Assembly: GCA_003725745.1 (NCBI GenBank)
Contig: RHDP01000001.1
Location: forward strand, 248,001-312,000
Direction: 5' to 3'
Origin: Streptomyces sp. I6
GTDB taxonomy: Bacteria; Actinomycetota; Actinomycetes; Streptomycetales; Streptomycetaceae
Length of the DNA: 64,000 bases
The position numbers and the translations under genes are program-made. Positions 54,571-61,941 of the stretch are shown piece by piece (the first letter of the stretch is position 1; each line of letters starts with the position of its first letter). The notes beneath the pieces are model-generated. The model was not told the DNA's origin. It ran no database searches and saw only the letters and a program-made list of their open reading frames with translations.

Positions 54571-55664
54571 TCACATGGGCCACGGGGGCCGGTAGCCGGT
54601 GGTGATCCTGTCGCCCGTGTGGCGCCACCTGGGCTCCTTGTCCACGGTCCTGGCGGTGATGCCGCGGAGCCTGCGGATCACGGCGCCGTAGGCGCCGCTG
54701 GCCGTGCTGGAGAGCTTTCCGCCGGGCGGCTCGTCCATGAACGGCATGAACTTGTCGGGGAAGCCGGGCATGGTGCAGGCGATGCAGATGCCCCCCACGT
54801 TGGGGCATCCGCCGATCCCGTTCATCCAGCCGCGCTTGGGCACGTTGCACTTGACGACGGGCCCCAGCAGCCGATCTTCACCAGGCACTCGGGCGAGTCG
54901 TACGTCTCGGCGAACTGGCCCTGCTCGTAGTAGCCCGCCCGGTCGCAGCCCTCGTGGACGGTCTGGCCGAACAGCCAGGTGGGGCGGAGCTTGTCGTCGA
55001 GCGGGATCATCGGTGCGGAGCCGGCCGCCTGGTACAGCAGGTACGTGAGGGTCTCCGCGAAGTTGTCCGGCTGGATCGGGCAGCCCGGGACGCACACGAT
55101 GGGGATGCCCGCCTTGGACTTCCAGTCCCAGCCGAGGTAGTCGGGCACGCCCATGGCACCGGTGGGGTTGCCCGCCATGGCGTGGATACCGCCGTACGTG
55201 GCGCAGGTGCCGATCGCCACCACGGCGAGGGCGTTGGGCGCCAGCCGGTCGATCCACTCGCTGGTGGTGATGGGCTGGCCGGTCTCGGGATCGTCGCCGA
55301 AGCCGCACCAGTAGCCCTCCTGCTTGATCGACTCATTGGGCACGGAGCCCTCGACGACCAGCACATAGGGGTCGATCTCCCCGCGCTCCGCCTTGAAGAA
55401 CCACTCGATGAAGGTGTCGGCGCCGCCCACCGGGCCGCACTCGAAGTCGATCAGCGGCCAGTGGACCTGGATCTTCGGCAGTCCCGGCAGGGCACCGAGG
55501 GCGATCTCCTCGATGCTCGGCTGCATGGCGGCGGTCAGCGCGACCGAGTCCCCGTCGCAGCTCAGTCCGGCGTTGATCCAGAGAATATGGATCGGCTTGT
55601 CTTCGGCGGTGGCCGCGCCGGACGAGGCCGCGGCGTCGACCGTGGTCGGCGTTCCTGCATCCAT
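54571..55664 (-). CDS. hhyS: [NiFe]-hydrogenase small subunit, group 1h type; one suspected 1-nt assembly error
   Basis: 364 residues carrying the Fe-S relay. No Tat signal, as in cytoplasm-facing group 1h enzymes. The proximal-cluster motif reads INAGLSCDGDSVAL: the usual first Cys is replaced and an Asp is next to the ligands. This matches the three-Cys/one-Asp proximal cluster known in the Ralstonia actinobacterial-type hydrogenase and linked to O2 insensitivity. Other cluster regions: GTCATYGGIHAMAGNPTG, CVPGCPIQPDNFAETL, CDRAGYYEQGQFAETYDSPE, CLVKIGCWGP then VVKCNVPKRGWMNGIGGCPN, GGICIACTMPGFPDKFMPF. The frame breaks at C54862-54865. ATG 55664 has AGGAGA 8 nt upstream. Confidence 0.95.
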
Positions 55665-55720
55665 GGGGGCATCTCCTGGGGATATGCGAGAGAAGATCCG
55701 TTCTAGGCTTTCGTCCCTTG
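55665..55720 (-). promoter_or_regulatory. Lower-GC gap upstream of the small-subunit gene
   Basis: This 56-bp spacer between HypX and the small subunit is less GC-rich than its surroundings and is one of the few real gaps in the operon. It could hold an internal promoter for the structural genes; it contains TAGAAC and a GGGACG element on the minus strand. Confidence 0.4.
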
Positions 55721-57427
55721 CTAACAGGCGGCCGTTGCCGCTGCCACCGAGGCCTCCTCCGGGCGGGTGTCCCCCGCGGACTCCTTCCGTACGAAGGCCC
55801 GCCGCAGCCGGTGGTACGGCGCGGCCGGGTCCGAGAACGTCCGCCGCATCCGGGCCAGCTCGTCGTCGCGGTACGCGGCCAGGGGCCGCACGCCCTCGTC
55901 GCGCTCCCGCGCGGCCTTCTTGGCCGCGATCCGGGACTGGGTGGAGGGATTGGGAGCGAGGCGTGCCGCCATCCGGGTGACCTCGCCCGGGAACTCCTCC
56001 GGACCGCATTCGACGACCCGCTCCACCAGACCGTGGCGGAGGGCCGCGGTCGCGGTCAGCGGCAGGGCCTGGGAGGTGAGGCGTTCGGCCATGGGACCGC
56101 CCACGCGGCGGGGCAGGGAGTACGTCCAGTACTCCGAGCCGTACAGGCCCATGAGCCGGTAGTGGGGGTTGAGGACCGCTCCCGCGCGGCACCACACCTC
56201 GTCGGCGGCCAGCGCCAGCATCACCCCGCCCGCGGCCGCGTTGCCGCCCACGGCGGCCACGACGAGCCGGTCCGTGGTGGTCAGCACGGCCTCCACGAGA
56301 TCGTCCATGGCGTTGATGTTGGCCCAGGACTCGGCCGCGGGGTCGGCGGCGGCCTCGATGACGTTGAGGTGGATGCCGTTGGAGAAGAAGTCCCGGGCCG
56401 CCCCGAGCACCAGCACCGAGGTGGGCCGGGAGCAGGCCACCCGGTAGGCGTCGAGCAGCCGCCGGCAGTGCTCCGTGCTCATCGCGCCGCCGGGGAAGGA
56501 GAACGACAGCACGCCGACGGGCCCCTCCTCCCGGTAGCGGATGTCGCTCCAGGTCCGGCGGCGGTCGCCGAGGCCGAGGGGCGCGGGGAGATCGGGCAGC
56601 GGCGGCAGCCGCCGCCCGAGCGCCAGGGTGGCGGGCAGCTTGAAGGAGCGCCCCCCGGCGTCGCGGCGGGGACGCAGCTCGGGGATCCACACGGCGCCGT
56701 CCGCGGTGGCCCGGCACAGGGCGCCCGCCCTGGTGGCCAGCAGTTCGCCGGGGCGGCCGCGCAGCCGGTCCTCCGGGTGGCCGCCGTGGAGGAACCACTC
56801 GCCGTCGAGCAGCTCGTCGAGCACCCCCGGCCGGGAGTCCGCGGCACGCAGCTTGCGCAGCACGGTCTCGGTGGAGTCGTCCTCCCAGGAGATCCGCCGG
56901 AAGTCCTGGCGGACGTACGGTCTGGCGCACACCCGGCCGCCCCCGGCGCTCTGCGGCCGGGGCACATGGGTACCTGAGGCGAAGCGGTCGACGGCGAGGA
57001 GGACGGCGGTGACGGCGGCGTCGGAGACCTCGCCGCGGTAGAGGTCGCTCTTGGCGAGCGGCGGGAGGGCGACGTTCGCCGTGGCCCAGACGTCTCCGGC
57101 GTCCATCTCCCCGTCGGCCTGCAGGACGGTCACGCCCCAGACCCCGGCGTCCTCCTGGACCGCGTAGTCCAGGGACGACGGGCCGCGGTCGCCCACCGGG
57201 CCGGGGTGGACGACGAGGCAGGTGTGCCGGGTCCAGACGTCGGCCGGGATGGCCGCCTTCAGCAGGGGCGCGAGCACGAGGGCCGGCTCGTGCCGCCGGA
57301 CCGCCTCGCGCACGGCGTCCCCGTCCGGGGTGCGCTCGACGGCGACGGTGTGGCCCCGGTCCCTCAACTCCGCGTGGACGCGCTGGGTGAGGCTGTTGTA
57401 GGCACTGGCGACGAGGAGGATGTGCAT
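55721..57427 (-). CDS. hypX: HypX, CO-ligand synthesis enzyme
   Basis: 568 residues in two parts. The N-terminal formyl-THF hydrolase/transferase-like domain (MHILLVASAYNSLTQRVHAE, LVVHPGPVGDRGPSSLDYAV, GVTVLQADGEMDAGDVWAT) is followed by a C-terminal crotonase-like domain (VGVLSFSFPGGAMSTEHCRR, NGIHLNVIEAAADPAAESWA, VVAAVGGNAAAGGVMLALAA). HypX makes the active-site CO from formyl-tetrahydrofolate in aerobic organisms. ATG 57427 has GGAAGG 7 nt upstream. Its presence fits a hydrogenase matured and working in air. Confidence 0.93.
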   Translation of the reverse strand: MHILLVASAYNSLTQRVHAELRDRGHTVAVERTPDGDAVREAVRRHEPALVLAPLLKAAIPADVWTRHTCLVVHPGPVGDRGPSSLDYAVQEDAGVWGVTVLQADGEMDAGDVWATANVALPPLAKSDLYRGEVSDAAVTAVLLAVDRFASGTHVPRPQSAGGGRVCARPYVRQDFRRISWEDDSTETVLRKLRAADSRPGVLDELLDGEWFLHGGHPEDRLRGRPGELLATRAGALCRATADGAVWIPELRPRRDAGGRSFKLPATLALGRRLPPLPDLPAPLGLGDRRRTWSDIRYREEGPVGVLSFSFPGGAMSTEHCRRLLDAYRVACSRPTSVLVLGAARDFFSNGIHLNVIEAAADPAAESWANINAMDDLVEAVLTTTDRLVVAAVGGNAAAGGVMLALAADEVWCRAGAVLNPHYRLMGLYGSEYWTYSLPRRVGGPMAERLTSQALPLTATAALRHGLVERVVECGPEEFPGEVTRMAARLAPNPSTQSRIAAKKAARERDEGVRPLAAYRDDELARMRRTFSDPAAPYHRLRRAFVRKESAGDTRPEEASVAAATAAC

Positions 57428-57634
57428 GACGGCCTTCCACCGGATCCGGCGGCTGGGCCGTGCCGCACGGCGGCGCCGCCTGCCCGGAGGGCCAGGCGGG
57501 ACTTCGCGGACGCGCCCCAGGGCCGGCGGGGAGTCCGGCCGACTGCGATGCTCCGGCACGGCGGGGCCCCGGAGCCGGTACGGAGCCGCGGGGGTCACTC
57601 GAAAGCGACCCCCGGCGGGACCGATCGGCGGCGC

Positions 57635-57924
57635 TCAGAACGCGGAGTACCGCTCCGGCATGGGCAGCTCCACACCGTCCAGCTCCAGGGTGCAGCCGGG
57701 TTTCACCCGGACCAGGTGCGGCTGGTGGACCCGGACGACGAACTCGCGGGCCGGGTCGTCGGGGAGCAGCCCGTTGAGCACCGTCGTGCCCGTCCCGTGC
57801 TCCCGCCGGTAGGCGATCACCTTGCCGTCGACCAGGAGCTCGATTCCCCCGGTCCTGCCGGGCCGACGTTGACGGTGATCGAGTGGTCGCCGCGGTCGAC
57901 GTGGAAGTGGTGGTTACGCGACAT
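57635..57924 (-). CDS. Conserved-looking small beta-rich protein upstream of hypX; one suspected 1-nt assembly error
   Basis: With one base added at 57846-57850 this reads as a 96-residue protein: MSRNHHFHVDRGDHSITVNV, GPAGPGGIELLVDGKVIAYR, then VLNGLLPDDPAREFVVRVHQ and a C-terminus LELDGVELPMPERYSAF. It alternates short beta strands; the His-rich start could bind metal. GGAGG is 6 nt before ATG 57924, so the start is strong. It is the first minus-strand gene of the hydrogenase locus and divergent from the Tm-1-like gene. Not assigned to a family. Confidence 0.75.
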
Positions 57925-58051
57925 GGCACACCTCCACGGTGGACAGCCGGTCCGGCCGGCGCCGCGGGGGTGCGGCCCCGGTCGCGGGAACGCGGCCGCG
58001 AGGCGCCTCCGCACCCTTGCCGCTGCGCCGGTACGCGCGGACAGTACCAGG

Positions 58052-59320
58052 ATGGCGATCGTCGTCCTGCTCGGCACCCTGGACACCAAAGGCCTCGAGT
58101 ACGCGTGGCTGCGGGAGCGGCTGCTGCGGCACGGTCTGGAGGTGGTGGTCGTCGACGCGGGGGTCACCGGCGAGCCGCGGCTGCGCGCGGACGTGCCGCG
58201 GTCGGAGGTGGCCCGCTCGGCGGGCGCGGACCTGGCGCGGCTGCGGGCCGAGGGTGACCGCGGCGCCGCCGTCGCCGCGATGGCCCGGGGCGCGGCCGCC
58301 ACCCTGCTCCGGCTGTACGAGACCGGGCGGCTGCACGGGGTGCTGGCGCTCGGCGGCAGCGGCGGGACGTCCATCGCGACCCGTGCCATGCGCGGACTGC
58401 CCCTCGGCGTGCCGAAGCTGATGGTGTCCTCGATGGCGTCGGGCGACGTGGCACCGTACGTCGGATCCGCGGACGTCACGATGATGTACAGCGTCGTCGA
58501 CATCGCCGGGGTCAACTCGGTGTCGGCCCCGGTCCTGGCCAACGCCGCCGACGCCGTGGCCGGAATGGCGAAGGGGTTCGCCGCGAGCCCCCGGGCGCTC
58601 CGGCCGGACCGGCTGGGGACGGGCGGCAGGCCGCTGGTGGCGGCGAGCATGGCGGGCGTCACGACGCCCGGGGTCGACGCGGCACGCGAGCGGCTGACCG
58701 GCCTCGGCTACGAGGTGCTGGTGTTCCACGCCAGCGGCACGGGCGGCCGCACCCTGGAAACCCTGGCCGGACAGGGGCTGTTCGCGGGCGTGCTGGACCT
58801 GACGCTCAGTGAGCTGGCGGACGAGCTGCTCGGCGGCACCATGACCGCGGGCCCCGGCCGGCTGACCGCCGCGGGCCGCCGGGGCACACCCCAGGTGGTG
58901 GGCCTCGGGGCCCTCGACATGGTGAAGTTCGGCCCTCCGCACACCGTCCCGGAGCGGCTGCGGGACCGCGACGTGCGGGTGCACAACCCGTCGGTGACCG
59001 TGGTCCGCACGACCGGGGCCGAGTGCGCCGAACTCGGCCGCGGCATCGCGGAGAAGCTGCGCGGCGCCAGGGGGCCGGCCGTGGTGTGCGTGCCGCTGCG
59101 CGGGCTGTCGACGCTCGGGGCGCCGGACGGGCCGTACCACGACCCGGACGCCGACGCGGCCCTGTTCGGTGCGCTGCGGGAGGGCCTGCGGGGCAGCGCG
59201 GTGAGGACGGTGGACTTCCCCACGCACATCAACGACCCGTCGTTCGGCCGGGCCGCCGCCGAGCGGCTGCACGCGCTGATCGGCCGCGCCGGGCGGGCGC
59301 CTGCCGCGGGCGGCGCATGA
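58052..59320 (+). CDS. Tm-1-like ATP-binding (UPF0261) protein
   Basis: 422 residues. Two-lobed UPF0261 protein: AIVVLLGTLDTKGLEYAWLR at the N-terminus, VLALGGSGGTSIATRAMRGL and KLMVSSMASGDVAPYVGSAD in lobe one; PLVAASMAGVTTPGVDAARE and EVLVFHASGTGGRTLETLAG in lobe two; GALDMVKFGPPHTVPERL near the end. The plant Tm-1 homologue binds ATP and inhibits viral replication; bacterial members have no settled role. ATG 58052 has a weak site. Divergent from the hydrogenase locus. Confidence 0.9.
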   Translation: MAIVVLLGTLDTKGLEYAWLRERLLRHGLEVVVVDAGVTGEPRLRADVPRSEVARSAGADLARLRAEGDRGAAVAAMARGAAATLLRLYETGRLHGVLALGGSGGTSIATRAMRGLPLGVPKLMVSSMASGDVAPYVGSADVTMMYSVVDIAGVNSVSAPVLANAADAVAGMAKGFAASPRALRPDRLGTGGRPLVAASMAGVTTPGVDAARERLTGLGYEVLVFHASGTGGRTLETLAGQGLFAGVLDLTLSELADELLGGTMTAGPGRLTAAGRRGTPQVVGLGALDMVKFGPPHTVPERLRDRDVRVHNPSVTVVRTTGAECAELGRGIAEKLRGARGPAVVCVPLRGLSTLGAPDGPYHDPDADAALFGALREGLRGSAVRTVDFPTHINDPSFGRAAAERLHALIGRAGRAPAAGGA

Positions 59321-59438
59321 GCGCACCGGCCCCGGCCGCGCCGGCGGGAACCGGACGGTGCCGTTCATGTGTCTGTCGTGGGGAGGACGGCGCGCGCGGC
59401 CGGCCGTGAACTCCGGCCGCGTCCGCCGAGGGGGTGGG

Positions 59439-61137
59439 ATGAACGCTTGGACGGTCCCGGGATACACCGAGTCCAGAGAACTCGGTTCGGGCGGCAGCGG
59501 ACGGGTCGTACTCGCCGTCCACGACGCCACCGGCACGCCGGTCGCGGTCAAGTACCTCGCCGAACGGCTGCGCCGGGACACCGCCTTCGTCCGCGCCTTC
59601 CGCGCGGAGGCGCGGCTGCTGAGCGGGCTGGACACCCCGCACGTGGTCCGGCTGTACGAGTACGTCGAGTGCCCCGGTGGCGCGGCCATCGTCATGGAGC
59701 TGGTCGACGGCATACCGCTGCGCGCCCTGCTGGCCAGGGAGGGGGCGACCGGCGCCGCACCGGCCCTCGTGGTGCTCAAGGGTTCCCTGCTGGGGCTCGC
59801 GGCGGCGCACCGGGCGGGGGTCGTGCACCGCGACTACAAGCCGGAGAACGTGCTCGTGGCGCCGGACGGCTCGTCGAAGCTCGTCGACTTCGGCATCGCC
59901 GCGGGGCGGGGCAGCACACCCGGGGTCGCGGGCACGCCCTCGTACATGGCACCGGAGCAGTGGAGCGGCGGGCCGGCCTCGCCCGCCGCCGACGTGTACG
60001 CGGCGACGGCGACGTTCTTCGAGTGCGTCACGGGTCGCAAGCCGTACTCCGGCGAGAACTTCGCGGAACTCGCGCTCCAGCACACCAGCGCGCCCGTACC
60101 GGTCGAGGGGGTGCCGCCGGAGCTGCGCCCGCTGGTCGTGCGCGGGATGGCGAAGGCGCCGGAGGAGCGGCCGGAGACCGCGGAGGCGTTCGTCGCGGAA
60201 CTGGAGTCGGTCGCGTGTGCGGCCGCCGGGCCCGACTGGGAGGAGCGCGGCAGGGGTGAACTCGCGGCGCTGGCGGCGCTGCTGCCGCTGCTGTTCCCGT
60301 CGGCAGCCGCCCCGCCCGTCTCGGTCTCGGCGCGGGCGTCCACCTCGCTGGGGCGCGGCCACCGGCTCGGCGGACTCCGGCCGGACCCGCAGGGTCTCCT
60401 CGCCGCGTCGCTCGCGCTCGTCCTGGGGCTGCTGCTGGTGATCGCGGCGCGGCCGGCCGGCGGGAGTCCCGGGGGCCCGGTGGCGGAGGCGGTCGCCACG
60501 ACCAGCGCGGGCCGTCCGCACCCGCCGCGGCCGACGGCCCCGCCTCCGCCGCACCGTCGCCGACCGCCGGCTCCGCGTCGCCCGCCACGCCGCCCTCCAC
60601 CTCCCCGACGGCCCCCTTCTCCCCGGCCTTCCCCTCCTCCCCGGCCTTTCCCCCGGCCTCTCCGTCCCCGGCGCCGCCCGCGGCGACCGGCAGCCCGTCC
60701 GGCCCCGCCGTCCCGCCCACCGGGCCCTCGACGGCCCGCCGGGCACCTCCGGCCCCCCGGCGGCACCGAAGCCGACGGAGCCAACGGAGCCGCCGGAGCC
60801 GCCGTCGGGCTCGGTGACGTCCGTGTCGATCGGGTCGCTGCGGCAGACGGGTACGGAGACCGCCTCGGCGACCGTCGAGGTCGTCACGGACGGCACCGGG
60901 CCCGTACGCATCGCCCTGGAGTGGGCGACCGCCGCGGCCAAGGGCGGCCCGGGCACCCCGGACGGAGCCCCCGGCAGCATCGAGCGCAGCGGCGCGACCC
61001 GGTACACGCTCGTCGTCGAGCACGTCTTCCAGAACTCCAGGGCCTGCTACTGGCGGCTCACGGCGACCGCGTCGCCCGGCGCCGGGAACGGCGGCTCGCG
61101 CCAGGAGATCCTGACCGGGAGGTGCACGATCGGATGA
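59439..61137 (+). CDS. Membrane Ser/Thr protein kinase (PknB type) with extracytoplasmic sensor; two suspected 1-nt assembly errors
   Basis: About 566 residues. The kinase domain is complete: P-loop LGSGGSG (about 16-22), VAVK lysine (about 37), HRDYKPENVL (about 131), VDFGIAAG (about 150), MAPEQW. A membrane helix (LLAASLALVLGLLLVIAA, about 320) is followed by a long Pro/Ser/Ala linker and a C-terminal beta-sandwich-like domain (SVSIGSLRQTGTETASATVE, VVTDGTGPVRIALEWATA, YTLVVEHVFQNSRACYWRL). Two frame changes occur in the linker, near 60521-60530 and 60722-60727; one base at each restores a continuous chain. ATG 59439 is chosen. Its stop overlaps the next ATG (ATGA at 61134). Confidence 0.88.
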
Positions 61138-61832
61138 ACGGCCCACACCTCCCCAGCAGCGACCCGTCCCCGCCCTACCGCGACCCGTCCCCGCCTCCCG
61201 GCGGTGCGGGGCACGGCCCACCGCCGGACGGGGACTACAGCGCCACCGTCCTCGCCAGTCACTGGTCCGAGCTGCCCGACACACCCCCGGACGCGGTCGA
61301 GGGCACGGTGCTGCGCTTCGGCCCCGGAGTCACGGCGGCCGCGAGGGAGAGGCACCGGCGGGACGGGACGACCGCCGTATGGCGCTCGGGCACGCTGCCC
61401 GGCGCCGCGGCGCAGCCGGACGCCACCGGACCGTCACGGCCGCCCGGACCGCGCCGCTACGCCCCGGCGGCCGCCATCCTGCTCGCCGTCCTCCTCCTTC
61501 TCGGCTGGCAGCGCTACGGACCCGGCCCCACGGTCCGGGGAGTCACGGTGGACACCGACCCGGCCGGGCCGGGCTGCGACGGCACCGCCGTCGTCACGGC
61601 CGTGGTGCGCACCGACGGCAGGCCGGGCACCCTGACGTACCGCTGGGTGCGCAACGACGGCACCGCGTCCGAGGAGCTGACGGAGCGGCTGGCACGCGGA
61701 CAGGACCGGGCGAGGCTGCGTCTGCTGTGGACGTTCCACGGCGAGGGCGCCTACCGGGCCCGTGCCTGGCTGCGCCTGAGCCCGCCGTCCGGGCACGACG
61801 CGTCGGCGGAGTTCACCTACGCCTGCGGCTGA
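61134..61832 (+). CDS. Single-pass membrane protein partnered with the kinase
   Basis: 232 residues. A Pro-rich cytosolic N-terminus (LPSSDPSPPYRDPSPPPGGA; several Thr/Ser that could be kinase targets) leads to a membrane helix at about 106-122 (YAPAAAILLAVLLLLGW) and an extracytoplasmic Ig-like domain (VTVDTDPAGPGCDGTAVVTA, LTYRWVRNDGTASEELTE, RLLWTFHGEGAYRARAWL, EFTYACG) with two Cys. The outer domain resembles in style the C-terminal domain of the upstream kinase. Start overlaps the kinase stop by 4 nt. Probably a substrate or co-receptor (inference). Confidence 0.78.
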   Translation: MNGPHLPSSDPSPPYRDPSPPPGGAGHGPPPDGDYSATVLASHWSELPDTPPDAVEGTVLRFGPGVTAAARERHRRDGTTAVWRSGTLPGAAAQPDATGPSRPPGPRRYAPAAAILLAVLLLLGWQRYGPGPTVRGVTVDTDPAGPGCDGTAVVTAVVRTDGRPGTLTYRWVRNDGTASEELTERLARGQDRARLRLLWTFHGEGAYRARAWLRLSPPSGHDASAEFTYACG

Positions 61833-61941
61833 ACCGTCCCTCCCGCCGGAACCTCCGAAGCCGCGCCCGGTGGGACATGGCGGCCGCACCTTGTGGGACG
61901 CGTATGGCCCGATGGGGCCAAGCGGTGCTAGAAAGGACAGC

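Noticed and set aside
42432-57924. Hydrogenase locus as a decaying, frameshifted pseudogene cluster
   Set aside because: Every break is a +1 repair in a G/C run, with all catalytic residues intact and the same pattern across unrelated genes; an assembly artefact is far more likely.
57635-57924. HucM-type scaffold subunit
   Set aside because: The protein is short and beta-rich with no long coiled coil or membrane-tube segment, so I do not equate it with HucM.
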